Assembly: GCF_015265435.1 (NCBI RefSeq)
Contig: NZ_JABJWH010000006.1
Location: forward strand, 1-64,000
Reading direction: 5' to 3'
Length of the DNA stretch: 64,000 nt
Source: Alloalcanivorax profundimaris
Lineage (GTDB): Bacteria; Pseudomonadota; Gammaproteobacteria; Pseudomonadales; Alcanivoracaceae
The translations under genes were made by a program, and so were the position numbers. Shown in pieces: positions 49,808 to 58,695 of this stretch (within the stretch, counting starts at the first letter, position 1; each line of letters opens with the position of its first letter). The notes beneath the pieces are model-generated. The model ran no database searches. It worked only from the letters and a program-made list of their open reading frames with translations, and was not told the origin of the DNA.

Positions 49808-51043
49808 ATGATGAAAATAAGAGGCGCATTGCTCGCGACTTCCGTGCTGTCCCTTGCCTCCGGTTCGGCGTTCGCCTCCGGCTTTGGCGTGTCCTACCAG
49901 TCCGTGTCCGCCATGGGCACCGCCTACGCCGGCTCCGGCGTGCTCAGCGAGGACGCCACCAACCAGTGGTACAACCCGGCCACCCTGGCGGGCCTGCACG
50001 ACGCTCAGTTCTCCCTGGCCACCCACCAGGTATGGATCGACACCTCCTTCAAGGCCGACGGCGCCAGCGGCCCCGGCGATTTCGAGGACGTGGAGCCCTT
50101 CGTGGGCAGCGTTTTCCTGGCCGTGCCGTTCAACGACCGGATCACCTTCGGCCTGGGCATCAACGCGCCCTTCGGCACCAAGATCGAGTACGAGGACAAC
50201 TGGGGCAACCAGGTGGCTCCGGGCGTTACTTCCGGTGATTTTTACGCTCAGGAGTCCGACGTCAAGACGCTCAACGTCAATCCGGCGGTGGGCATCCAGA
50301 TCACCGACAACCTGCGCCTTGGTGCCGGCCTCAACTACCAGCAGATTGACGCCGACATCGAAAACGCCGCTACCCGTCTGGAGGGCGATGACGATGCCTT
50401 TGGTTGGAACGTGGGCCTGACCTACAGCGCCGACGAGAACAACCACTTCGGCATCGCCTACCGCTCCGAAGTGGAGTACGACATCGACGGGGACATCACG
50501 TTCAAACCGGCCGCCACCGGCTTGCCGGCGGCGCTTACCTTCGCTGGTGAAACCAGCCTGGACCTGCCCGCCGCCCTGCAGCTGTCCTACGTGGGTGACC
50601 TGAGTGACCGCACCCAGCTGCTGCTGGGCGTTGAGCACATGTACTGGCACAGCCTGGACCGCCTGGTGATTGATCACGCCGGGCCGGCGCCGCTGCCGAA
50701 CCCGGCCGTGGAGAACTTCAACTGGGATGACACCACCCGCTACTCCGTGGGCCTGCGTCACACCTTGCCCAGCGACACCGTGCTGCGCGTCGGCTTGGCC
50801 AAGGAACAATCCTCCCAGGACAACGACAACCGCTCCGCCATCTCCCCGGACTCCGATCGCGTCTGGGCGACCCTGGGCGCCGGTTTCAAGCCCACCGAAA
50901 ACCTCAGCATCGATGTCGCCTATGCCCACATCTTCGTGGACGACGCCGACATCAACCGTCAGGACGGCACCAAGCCGCCCCTGGCCGGCACCTACGAACT
51001 GGACGCCAACGTGATCGGCGCGCAGCTGAACTACACCTTCTAA
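49808..51043 (+). CDS. OmpP1/FadL-family outer-membrane long-chain fatty-acid transporter
   Basis: 411-residue beta-barrel. Signal peptide 1-24 (ending A-F-A), then S-G-F-G-V-S-Y-Q-S-V-S-A-M-G-T-A-Y-A-G hatch start and W-Y-N-P-A-T-L (the NPA motif). The barrel ends with aromatic Phe. It admits hydrophobic substrates such as fatty acids, and in related marine bacteria possibly hydrocarbons. Two ATG codons follow one another at 49808 and 49811. It has its own 200-base upstream region and a strong terminator. Confidence 0.9.
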   Translation: MMKIRGALLATSVLSLASGSAFASGFGVSYQSVSAMGTAYAGSGVLSEDATNQWYNPATLAGLHDAQFSLATHQVWIDTSFKADGASGPGDFEDVEPFVGSVFLAVPFNDRITFGLGINAPFGTKIEYEDNWGNQVAPGVTSGDFYAQESDVKTLNVNPAVGIQITDNLRLGAGLNYQQIDADIENAATRLEGDDDAFGWNVGLTYSADENNHFGIAYRSEVEYDIDGDITFKPAATGLPAALTFAGETSLDLPAALQLSYVGDLSDRTQLLLGVEHMYWHSLDRLVIDHAGPAPLPNPAVENFNWDDTTRYSVGLRHTLPSDTVLRVGLAKEQSSQDNDNRSAISPDSDRVWATLGAGFKPTENLSIDVAYAHIFVDDADINRQDGTKPPLAGTYELDANVIGAQLNYTF

Positions 51044-51067
51044 GCGCCGCGCGTCACGCGCCCCAAC

Positions 51068-51099
51068 AAAAAAGGCGAACCTCCGGGTTCGCCTTTTTT
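51068..51099. terminator. Bidirectional terminator after the FadL gene
   Basis: Six A's, stem GGCGAACC, loop TCCG-like, stem GGTTCGCC, six T's. Same stem core as the hairpin at 46-73. Confidence 0.9.
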
Positions 51100-51177
51100 G
51101 TGCCTCTCCCTTTATGGCAATGACTGACTTGAATATCCCCAGGCCGCGAGGTTAGCGTTGACGGTCGGTATTATGCG

Positions 51178-51256
51178 GTAGGAGCGGCTTTAGCCGCGAT
51201 AAAGCCGGCACCACCGTTGGTCGTGGCTAAAGCGACATCGAGACCCAGCCGCTCCC
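51178..51256. repeat. REP-like pair
   Basis: A full GTAGGAGCGGCTTTAGCCGC element (51178-51200, palindromic CGGC-TTTA-GCCG) faces a decayed inverted copy (about 51220-51256, with GGCTAAAGC and GCCGCTCC). The pair lies in the 530-base gap after the FadL gene; this gap also holds the terminator, the CRISPR leader and the first repeat, and no gene. Confidence 0.65.
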
Positions 51257-51376
51257 AAAGCATCCATAAACCGCCCACCACAAAACCGTATCCACGAAGT
51301 CTCGCTTGAGCTCGCCTCGTAGCGCCTTGATGTGGTTTCAGACACAGAAGGCGGGCAGCCAATCCCCTGAGGCGCG

Positions 51377-51509
51377 ATGAACCCTTTTGGGAAGCGCTTG
51401 GAAATATCCATATATATCAATTGGTTAGGTTTTGCCGGAAAATAAAGGGTATTGGGCCGCTGGTTGCACTTATGTTAGTTAAATCAGGGGGTTATGATTG
51501 AGTTGCCCT
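51377..51509 (+). promoter_or_regulatory. Leader-like sequence of the I-F CRISPR array
   Basis: An A/T-rich stretch in an otherwise GC-rich region. It has an ACCCTTTTGGG block, ATATATATCAATTGGTTAG, AAAGGGTATTGGG, and GGGTTATGATTGAGTTGCCC right before the first repeat. The pattern of an ACCCTTTT box, TCAAT-GGTTA and an AAAGGGT box recalls subtype I-F leaders from memory. With the degenerate last repeat at the far right, this sets the array direction left to right. Confidence 0.55.
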
Positions 51510-51573
51510 GTTCGCTGCCGCGTAGGCAGCTTAGAAATATACCACCGGCCCAGCTTTTCCAGCGGCAACGGTT
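51510..51573 (+). CRISPR. Subtype I-F CRISPR array, leader-side fragment
   Basis: One complete 28-base repeat (51510-51537) with the I-F pattern GTTC-CTGCCG-GTA-GGCAGCTTAGAAA, then a 33-base spacer (51538-51570), then only GTT of the next repeat (51571-51573) where the IS element begins. The matching 3' repeat half is found 7.1 kb away at 58692. No cas gene lies on either side in the window. Confidence 0.85.
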
Positions 51574-51599
51574 TGAACCGCCCCGGGTATCGCGGAGGC
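51572..51599. repeat. 28-bp direct repeat, left copy
   Basis: Identical over 28 bases to 58668-58695. It comprises two T's plus the IS3-element left end (TGAACCGCCCCGGGTATCGC...GGAGGC). The two copies bound the 7.1-kb segment that splits the CRISPR array. Confidence 0.9.
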
Positions 51600-51623
51600 T
51601 CCAGTATCTGAGAGAATGGAGCC

Positions 51624-51946
51624 ATGACCAAATCCAATAAGTTTTCCCCTGAAGTTCGAGCGCGTGCAGTACGCTTGGTGCAGGAGCACCGTGGTGAGTA
51701 CCCATCCCTATGGGCCGCCGTGGAGTCCATCGCGCCCAAGATGGCTGCGTGCCGCAGACGCTGCTGGAATGGGTCAAGCGTGCCGAGATTGATGTCGGAG
51801 AGCGGCCCGGTACGACCACGGCCGAGGCCCAACGTCTGAAGGAGCTGGAGCGCGAGAACAAAGAGCTACGGCGCGCCAACGACATCCTGCGTACGGCCAG
51901 CGCTTTTTTCGCCCAGGCGGAGCTCGACCGCAAACTGAAGTCCTGA
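51624..51946 (+). pseudogene. IS3-family transposase OrfA, frameshifted
   Basis: Starts [19 protein letters not shown], the usual OrfA helix-turn-helix. Near 51738-51742 (AAGATGGCTGC) one base is missing, so the frame leaves the protein; in the next frame it resumes as [13 protein letters not shown] and continues to a leucine-zipper segment ([18 protein letters not shown]) and the stop at 51946. The rejoined protein would be about 107 residues, normal for OrfA. Confidence 0.85.
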
Positions 51947-51948
51947 AC

Positions 51949-52785
51949 GCCTACATCGATCAGCACCGGGATACCTACGGGGTCGAGCCGATCTGCCGAG
52001 TATTGCAGATCGCCCCGTCGGCCTACCGGCGCCATGCGGCCCGGCAGCGCCATCCAGAACGGTGTCGCGACCGGGCCAAGCGCGATGAACGGTTGATTCC
52101 AGAGATCGAACGAGTCTGGAATGCCAACCTGCGGGTCTATGGCGCCGATAAGGTCTGGAAGCAGATAAACCGGGAAGCTATTCCCGTGGCGCGCTGCACG
52201 GTGGAGCGGCTCATGCGCCGCCTGGGCTTACGAGGCGCCCGCCGTGGCAAGACGGTGCGCTCCACCGTTTCTGATCGGTCGCTGCCGTGTCCGCTGGATC
52301 GGGTCAACCGCCAGTTCATCGCGGATCGCCCCAATCAGCTCTGGGTCTCGGACTTCACCTATGTCTCAACCTGGCAAGGCTGGCTGTATGTGGCCTTCGT
52401 GCTCGACGCCCTGGAGCAAGCCCTTTACGCCCGCCAGCCCGGCGAGTCGGAGAACTTGATTCACCACTCCGACAGAGGCTCGCAGTACGTTTCTGTGCGC
52501 TACACCGAACGCCTGGGCGAAGCGGGCATTGACCCGTCGGTGGGCAGCAAGGGCGACAGCTACGATAACGCCCTGGCCGAGACCATTAACGGTTTGTACA
52601 AAGCGGAAGTGATCCATCGGTGCGGCCCCTGGAAGTCCATGGAATCCGTGGAACTGGCCACGCTGGAGTGGGTGTCCTGGTTCAACCATCAGCGACTGAT
52701 GGGGCCGCTGGGATATATTCCGCCAGCGGAAGCTGAGGCAAACTACTACAGGCAACTCAACAGTCAGGCCGCTATCGCAGCCTGA
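51949..52785 (+). pseudogene. IS3-family transposase OrfB, internal deletion
   Basis: The frame reads [13 protein letters not shown] from about 51945 without a good start codon, as expected for an OrfB made by -1 frameshifting from OrfA. The rve catalytic core keeps Asp (W-V-S-D-F-T-Y), Asp (H-H-S-D-R-G-S-Q-Y) and Glu (A-L-A-E-T-I-N-G). Between the first two, the segment normally reading like V-I-D-V-F-A-R-R-I-V-G-W is absent: A-F joins directly to V-L-D-A-L-E-Q-A-L. I estimate about 25 residues lost in frame. The enzyme is likely dead. Confidence 0.82.
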
Positions 52786-52824
52786 CTTAAACCAAACAGC
52801 CTCCGTGAAAACCGGGGCGGTTCA

Positions 52825-53154
52825 GTGACCTGCAGAGCCGCAGGGCGTTGCTGGCAGATATCGCATGTTACTTGCTATGATTGTTCGGCGCTCTTGCCCA
52901 TGCTCCCTCCGCTGTACGTTGTGTCGCTTACAACAGTCGCATGGGAACGGCTAAGCCTTGGAGAAGGGCGGAGCCCAGTAAACCTGGGAGGGGGCAGCGC
53001 CCGGGAGAAGCTAGAATTTAAGTATAGTTCGGGGTGGGTCGAATGCAAGGCGGCACAAAGAACTCAGGGCCACACCGCGCCCTGAGGCGAATTACAGCCG
53101 CTGGTCTATGGTTAGAGGAATGAATCTCCGATTTTCGGCCCAAGGACACAACTG
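52825..53154. other. Gene-free stretch between IS and kef gene
   Basis: 330 bases with no convincing gene. An open frame of 86 codons (52825-53085) has no start context or recognisable sequence. A GC-rich imperfect palindrome (CCTGGGAGGGGGCAGCGCCCGGG area near 52984-53007) may be a remnant terminator. The kef start is weakly preceded by AAGGACAC. Confidence 0.5.
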
Positions 53155-55035
53155 ATGACTGACTACTTTATTCAGGCGTTTATTTACCTGGTGGCGGCGG
53201 TCATCGCGGTGCCGTTGGCCAAGCGGTTCGGGCTGGGTTCGGTACTCGGTTACCTGGTGGCCGGTGTGGTCATCGGGCCGGTGACCGGGCTGGTGGGCCA
53301 AGAGACCGTCACCCTTCAGCACTTTGCCGAGTTCGGCGTGGTGATGATGCTGTTCCTGGTGGGGATGGAGCTGGACCCCAAATCCCTCTGGGCCATGCGG
53401 GTGCGGCTGCTCGGCCTGGGTGGTCTGCAAGTGGCACTCACCGCAGCGGTCGCTACCGGTTTTGCCTGGTCGCTGGGGCTGGCCTGGCAAACCGCAGTGG
53501 CGGTGGGGTTTCTGTTCTCCCTGTCTTCAACGGCAATTGTGCTGCAGACGCTGACCGAAAAGGGTCTGGTCAAAACCGAAGGTGGCCAGAGCGCCTTTTC
53601 CGTCCTGCTCTTCCAGGACATTGCTGTGATTCCGATGCTGGCCGTCATCCCGCTGCTGGCCGTGTCAGGAATCTCCGCCACCGATGCAGAGCACGGACAC
53701 AGCAGCCTCAGCCTGGTTGAGAACCTGCCGGGCTGGGCCCATGGGCTGGCCGTTGTCGGTGCGATCGTGCTGGTGATTGTCTGCGGCCATTACCTGAGCC
53801 GGCCGCTGTTCCGCTACGTGGTGCAGTCCGGCATGCGGGAAGTGTTCACCGCCACGTCGCTGATGCTGATTATCGGCATCGCGGCGCTCATGAGTCTGGT
53901 GGACCTATCGCCGGCGCTCGGCGCTTTCCTGGCGGGTGTAGTGCTCGCCAACAGCGAATTCCGGCACGAACTGGAAGCCAATATCGAGCCGTTTAAGGGA
54001 CTGCTGCTGGGGCTGTTCTTTATTACCGTGGGCGCGGGAATCAATTTCGGCGTTCTGGCGGAGTCCTGGGATATCGTCCTGCTTCTCGCCCTGGCGGTGA
54101 TCATCGGCAAGGCCCTGATTCTGGTTGGTCTGGCCCTCGCCTTCCGCATCCGCAGCAGTGATGGCTGGCTGTTCACCCTCGGACTCGCCCAGGCCGGTGA
54201 ATTCGGGTTTGTGCTGCTGACCTACAGCACCCAGAACCGTGTGATCCCGGCGGACACCGCGCAAATGCTGTCACTGGTCGTGGCCCTGTCCATGTTCCTG
54301 ACGCCGCTGTTGTTCATTGTCTATGAGCGGGTGGTGCTGCCGCGCTATCAGAAAGCCTCCAATGAAGAAGCGGAGCCGGATGAGATAGAAGAGCAGGCGC
54401 CGGTGATCGTGGCCGGGGTCGGCCGCTTCGGGCAGATCGTCTGCCGGTTGCTTCGCGCCAACAACATTCCGAGCGTTGCCCTGGACCACGCCCTGGAGCA
54501 GATCGAAAACCTGCGCCGGATCCAACTGACAAGCTACTTTGGCGACGCCACCCGCATCCAGCTACTGGAAACCGCCGGCATTGCCGAGGCACGCCTGCTC
54601 GTTGTGGCCATTGATGACCGGGACCGGGCCGTTAATCTGGTGCGGCATGTCAAACAGCTTTACCCGGAGGTCTGGGTACTGGCCCGCGCCTTCGACCGCG
54701 GCCACGGCTACGAACTGCGCGAAGCCGGCGCCGACGACGTGGTGAGCGAAACCTACTACTCCGCCCTGGCACTCGGCGGCGATGCCCTTGCCGCCATGGG
54801 CGTCCACCCAGAGCGCGCCCGCCGGATGACCCAATCCTTTGTCGCCAGCGAAAAAGCCAACGAAGACCAACTGTTCAACGCCTGGCGCAACATCGAAGAA
54901 GGCATCCACTTCAGCCCACGCTACGGGGAGTTGTTCATGAAACTGGACGAGTCACTGGGTCACGCCATGCGGGAGGACGCACGGAGAACCGAGGACGAAA
55001 CACCGTCCTGGACTCCACCGAGGGACAATCGCTGA
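53155..55035 (+). CDS. Kef-type cation:proton antiporter (CPA2) with RCK domain
   Basis: 626 residues. About 12 membrane helices (1-400) with the CPA2 segments F-L-V-G-M-E-L-D-P, L-S-S-T-A-I-V, L-F-Q-D-I-A-V-I-P and G-A-F-L-A-G-V-V-L. Then a TrkA-N/RCK domain from about 412 (V-I-V-A-G-V-G-R-F-G-Q). Likely K+/H+ exchange in the inner membrane, gated by a nucleotide or glutathione-type ligand. No KefF/KefG ancillary gene is adjacent. Third-position GC looks lower than in flanking core genes, in keeping with the insert being acquired. Confidence 0.9.
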   Translation: MTDYFIQAFIYLVAAVIAVPLAKRFGLGSVLGYLVAGVVIGPVTGLVGQETVTLQHFAEFGVVMMLFLVGMELDPKSLWAMRVRLLGLGGLQVALTAAVATGFAWSLGLAWQTAVAVGFLFSLSSTAIVLQTLTEKGLVKTEGGQSAFSVLLFQDIAVIPMLAVIPLLAVSGISATDAEHGHSSLSLVENLPGWAHGLAVVGAIVLVIVCGHYLSRPLFRYVVQSGMREVFTATSLMLIIGIAALMSLVDLSPALGAFLAGVVLANSEFRHELEANIEPFKGLLLGLFFITVGAGINFGVLAESWDIVLLLALAVIIGKALILVGLALAFRIRSSDGWLFTLGLAQAGEFGFVLLTYSTQNRVIPADTAQMLSLVVALSMFLTPLLFIVYERVVLPRYQKASNEEAEPDEIEEQAPVIVAGVGRFGQIVCRLLRANNIPSVALDHALEQIENLRRIQLTSYFGDATRIQLLETAGIAEARLLVVAIDDRDRAVNLVRHVKQLYPEVWVLARAFDRGHGYELREAGADDVVSETYYSALALGGDALAAMGVHPERARRMTQSFVASEKANEDQLFNAWRNIEEGIHFSPRYGELFMKLDESLGHAMREDARRTEDETPSWTPPRDNR

Positions 55036-55062
55036 TCACAAAAACAGAATTGTCAAGGCGTA

Positions 55063-56277
55063 TCAGCGCTTACTCGCTTCCTGGTTTCGGCGTCGCTGCC
55101 GGTAGCCGTAAGTGGCGTTTCTGACGGTTTCCTCATCTTCCAGTCCGGCCCCCAGGGCACCAGCGATAGTGGCAACCGAAGTCGCGAGCCAGGCAAGAGT
55201 GGTGTAATCGAAAAGGCTGACCGCGTGATCAAGTTGCGCTTCCAGCATGTTGGCCGGAATGAAAACGAGGACCGTGAAACAGAAAAGGGCCAGCAGGATC
55301 ACGTAATAGAATACGACCCCGGAACTTAGCGTCAGTACAGTGACCGTGTTATAGAGGCGAACCAGACGTGGTGATCGGGCGTTTTTCGTCGATTCCCAAA
55401 GCGTGTGAGCAATGATAATCCAGGCAATCATTGCCGCCATGGCCACTCCCATAAGCAGAATAAGGCGTGGCCGGCCATAATTGGCGCTGAGCTGCCAAAG
55501 GGTGGGAAACACCAGACCATAGGCGCCGGTCGCGAACGCGACCGCGATGACGCGCTTGAAAGCGGGAAAGATGGTCCAGGGGCGGTTGGCTCGCACCATG
55601 CCTGCCAGGATGCGAAGGTTCCCGTTGATCTTTGAATCGGCAATGAAGCGTACATCAAAGGACTCTCCCTCGCCCGGTAGCGTTATCCGTCGTATCGGGA
55701 ACAGCTTCTCGTAGAGGTGCCTGCCCACTAGTTGCCGGGCACCTTTGCCACGCAGGCTCTTATGGACTTTGTCGGATTGCCGGGTACGCTGCTCTTGGCG
55801 AGCACGGTCCTCTTCCGAACTACCATGGTGCAATTCGTTGACCAGTTGCAGAATTGCTTCGCTCTGGCGACGCCGTATTGCGCTAATGCCGAAGGCAGGC
55901 AATGAGATCAACGCAAGGCCATGCCCCGTGCTGGTTTCAGCGATTATGAAACGCCCGTCCTTGAAGATCGGCAAATCGGTAATACAGATCGCGTAGTCCC
56001 ACTGCTGGTCTCGCTTGTACTCGAGAATACCCCCGATGATATCGGTGGAAGCCTCGGCAGCGCCGATCAGCGGATCGACGATCAGTTGGACCTCCCAACG
56101 CAACCGGTCATCGACGTAGTTGGCCAGAAGTTCGGGCAACTGGTCGATTACCTGTTCGGCCATCTCAGCGGACATCTCCGGGGCGGGTACCAAGCCAACC
56201 ACCTTTCGGCATGCGTTGACCGCCTGGCTCCCTTTCGCTTCGGGTTCGGTGTAGACCTCGTTCCGAGCCTTGGACAT
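55063..56277 (-). CDS. Conserved membrane protein of unknown function
   Basis: 404 residues. The N-terminal half (about 1-220) is soluble: a segment W-D-Y-A-I-C-I-T-D-L-P-I-F near 93 and A-E-T-S-T-G-H-G-L-A-L-I-S-L-P near 113 look like a conserved core that I have seen in uncharacterised bacterial proteins. The C-terminal half has about five membrane helices (240-380), and ends R-Q-R-R-R-N-Q-E-A-S-K-R. No catalytic motif is recognised. It converges with the kef gene (27-base gap). Expressed from its own promoter in 56278-56450. Confidence 0.7.
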   Translation of the reverse strand: MSKARNEVYTEPEAKGSQAVNACRKVVGLVPAPEMSAEMAEQVIDQLPELLANYVDDRLRWEVQLIVDPLIGAAEASTDIIGGILEYKRDQQWDYAICITDLPIFKDGRFIIAETSTGHGLALISLPAFGISAIRRRQSEAILQLVNELHHGSSEEDRARQEQRTRQSDKVHKSLRGKGARQLVGRHLYEKLFPIRRITLPGEGESFDVRFIADSKINGNLRILAGMVRANRPWTIFPAFKRVIAVAFATGAYGLVFPTLWQLSANYGRPRLILLMGVAMAAMIAWIIIAHTLWESTKNARSPRLVRLYNTVTVLTLSSGVVFYYVILLALFCFTVLVFIPANMLEAQLDHAVSLFDYTTLAWLATSVATIAGALGAGLEDEETVRNATYGYRQRRRNQEASKR

Positions 56278-56465
56278 AAGCGCTCCTTAACGACGTGCTA
56301 GCGAATTAGGGAGTGGGACGCTGTAAAACCCACCCTAGCATATCCAAGCTTAGTTGAATATCTGAATACCGCGACTCGCGCGATAGCCTTCTCGGGACCG
56401 GTATAAGGTGGACCTCGATGACCATTAATTTTGCGTTACTGCTGGCGATGTCAGCCCAAGCCGCG

Positions 56466-58512
56466 TCAGAGGTGCTTGCCGACGTGCCCCACACTCAGCA
56501 GTTTGGTCAAATCCCCTGCCGGCACCGGCTTTGCGAACAAGTAGCCCTGCATATGCCGGCATCCGCTTTCACGCAGCAATCGGCACTGCTCCGGTGTCTC
56601 CACGCCCTCGGCGATGACATCCAGATCCAGCCGCTGAGCCATGGCGATGATGGCGTCGGCGATCGCGGCACTGGCCTTATCGGTGGTGATTTCGCGGACG
56701 AACGACTGGTCGATTTTGAGCGTATCGATCGGGAAGCGCTTCAGGTAGCTCAGGCCGGAGTACCCGGTGCCGAAGTCGTCCAGTGCGATGCTCACGCCGT
56801 AATCCTTGAGGCACGTCATTGTTGCGATCGCAGCATCGACGTCCTCCATGAGCATGCTTTCGGTCAGTTCGAGTTCCAGGTGCTCCGGGTTCAATCCGGT
56901 CTCCTTGAGTAGTTGCACCACCCGCATGGCAAGGTCTGCTTGGCGGAACTGCCGGGCTGAGAGGTTCACGCCAATGCGGCCGGGTTTCAGGCCACTTTCG
57001 CGCCAGAGCCGGTTCTGCTCGCATGCCGCACGTAGCACCCATTCCCCGATCGATTCGATCAGGCCGGTCTCCTCCGCAATCGGGATGAAACGCGCCGGCG
57101 AGATCATGCCCATGTCGGGGTGATGCCAGCGCAGCAGTGCTTCAGCGCCAACGGGAGCGCCGGTGTCTACGTCAATACGGGGTTGGTAATGGACGCAGAA
57201 CTCGCCTTGCTTCAGCGCGCAGCGCCGCCTCCAGGGACAGTCGCTCCGGATCCCGGTTGCCCGCCATCGTGGCATAGGCCTGGTGCATGTTGCGTCCCCG
57301 GTCTTTAGCACGGCGCAGTGCTGACGTGGCATTCTTGAAAAGCTCCCCCGAGTCCGTTCCGTCGGCTGGATAGGCGGCAGAGCCGATGCTGCAGGTTATG
57401 CAGACCTCCTGGCCGTTGATCCGCAAGGGCTCGGAGACCGACTCGAGGATACGCTGAACCCAGTACTCAGCCTGCAGGACCTGCTGTGTTCCGGCCGTGT
57501 ACATGATCGCAAACTCGTCCCCGCCGATACGTGCAACTGTCCCGTGTGTTTCCACGCATCCGGACAGCCGTTCAGCGGTAGCTCGGAGCACCCCGTCGCC
57601 GCCCACATGCCCCAGAGCGTCGTTAATCAGCCCCAGGCGGTCGAGTCCGACAATGAGTATTGCCACAAACCTGTTGCCGCGCTGCGCCGATTCGATGGCC
57701 TGTGCGAGGCGTTCGTGGAGCGCGGTCCGGTTCGGCAACCGCGTGAGACCGTCGAAACGGGTGAGAAAGTGGATGCGCTCCTCGGTCGCCCGGTGGGCCG
57801 TGAGATCGTCGACATAGGCGAAGCTGACGGGCTCGCCTTCGTACTCAATGTAGGTAGCGGTGACCTCGACGGGGATCAGTGTCCCATCGCTGCGGCGTGC
57901 GACGGACTCAATGCGTGCCGAGCCCTGCACCTGCAACTCGTGCAAATGCTCTCGCCAGGCCGTTTCCGTCATGGTGGGATCGATATCGGAAAGCAGGCGT
58001 CCGATAAGGTCTTCGCGGTCATACCCGAGCATGTAGCATGCCGCGCGATTGGCATAGCGTACCCGCCCTTCGGCGTCGATCTGGAACATCGCGCCCCGGG
58101 CGTGATCCACCGCGAACTGGGTCAGCCGCAGTTCCTGCTCCGCTTGCCTGCGTTCCGTGATGTCGCGCGCGGAAGGTACCAGATAGATGACGTTTCCGTG
58201 GTCGCCGCAGATCGGATGCAGGGTGAAATCCATGGTCCGCACCTGACCGTTACGGTCGAGGATAGGCACGTCAAAGCGGGACGTCAGCCCGCGTCCGGCA
58301 GCCGTTATCGCCTCGCGCAGACGTTGCCGACTCTGGTCCGAGAATCGCCACCAGGGAGTGGCATCAAACGGTCGGCCCAGCACATCGTCGGCTCGTGCGC
58401 CAATGGCATCCAGAGCGGCCTTATTGGCGTAGGTGAGAACGCCATTGACGGACAGCAGACCGGCAAAGATTGAAGGTGACAGCCGGTCCATGACCTCATG
58501 TACGTCAGTCAT
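56466..58512 (-). pseudogene. PAS-PAS-GGDEF-EAL cyclic-di-GMP protein, frameshifted
   Basis: Read from ATG 58512. PAS 1 (about 8-120, ending A-R-D-I-T-E-R-R), PAS 2 (about 125-245), GGDEF (about 250-415, A-R-I-G-G-D-E-F intact). The frame then runs into a stop near 57172. In another frame from about 57225 it continues as L-K-Q-G-E-F-C-V-H-Y-Q-P-R-I-D and a full EAL domain (G-A-E-A-L-L-R-W, D-D-F-G-T-G-Y-S) to 56466. The join is near 57218-57226: one base too many or two too few. Either a real pseudogene, two polypeptides (diguanylate cyclase plus an EAL part without a good start), or a sequencing slip. Intact, it would be about 680 residues. Confidence 0.85.
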
Positions 58513-58667
58513 CGTATTGCCCCCACGAATTTACTGTTTGCGACGAGTTTCAGTGCCGGATCTTCCACTGATTGAAGATGGAAGTTGATAGCACGGACTT
58601 CAGTCTTAAGGGACTCTGGTGCAACGGATACGGCGACCGGCAGCTCAACCCTCTCCCCTGCTCGACC
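58513..58667. other. Region upstream of the GGDEF gene
   Basis: 155 bases that should carry the promoter of the c-di-GMP gene; no clear elements and no gene seen. It runs up to the second 28-bp direct repeat. Confidence 0.4.
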
Positions 58668-58695
58668 TTTGAACCGCCCCGGGTATCGCGGAGGC
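58668..58695. repeat. 28-bp direct repeat, right copy (solo IS3 left end)
   Basis: Same 28 bases and same orientation as 51572-51599. Only the outer 26 bases of the IS left end are kept; after GGAGGC the sequence switches to a CRISPR repeat (AGCTTAGAAA). The four bases AGGC are shared by the IS end and the CRISPR repeat, which suggests a deletion joined at microhomology. Confidence 0.88.

Larger units (their letters stand above)
51574..52824 (+). mobile_element. IS3-family insertion sequence, decayed
   Basis: 1251 bp with imperfect terminal inverted repeats: TGAACCGCCCCGGGTATCGC at the left (51574) and the complement of TGAACCGCCCCGGTTTTCAC at the right (ending 52824). It encodes orfA (HTH, frameshifted) and orfB (DDE integrase, internally deleted). 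The left flank is GTT and the right flank GTG, so no matching 3-bp target duplication remains; the right flank is not CRISPR sequence. Both facts point to rearrangement after insertion. It is probably immobile. Confidence 0.88.

Noticed and set aside
51190-51420. Minus-strand frame of 76 codons before the CRISPR leader
   Set aside because: It is made of REP-like and leader sequence and has no ribosome site or recognisable product.
51571-52827. 3-bp target duplication of the IS element
   Set aside because: Left flank GTT and right flank GTG differ, so a duplication cannot be claimed.
51574-58695. A classical composite transposon
   Set aside because: Only one full IS is present; the other side has just 26 bases of an IS end, so it lacks a second transposase and a second pair of ends.
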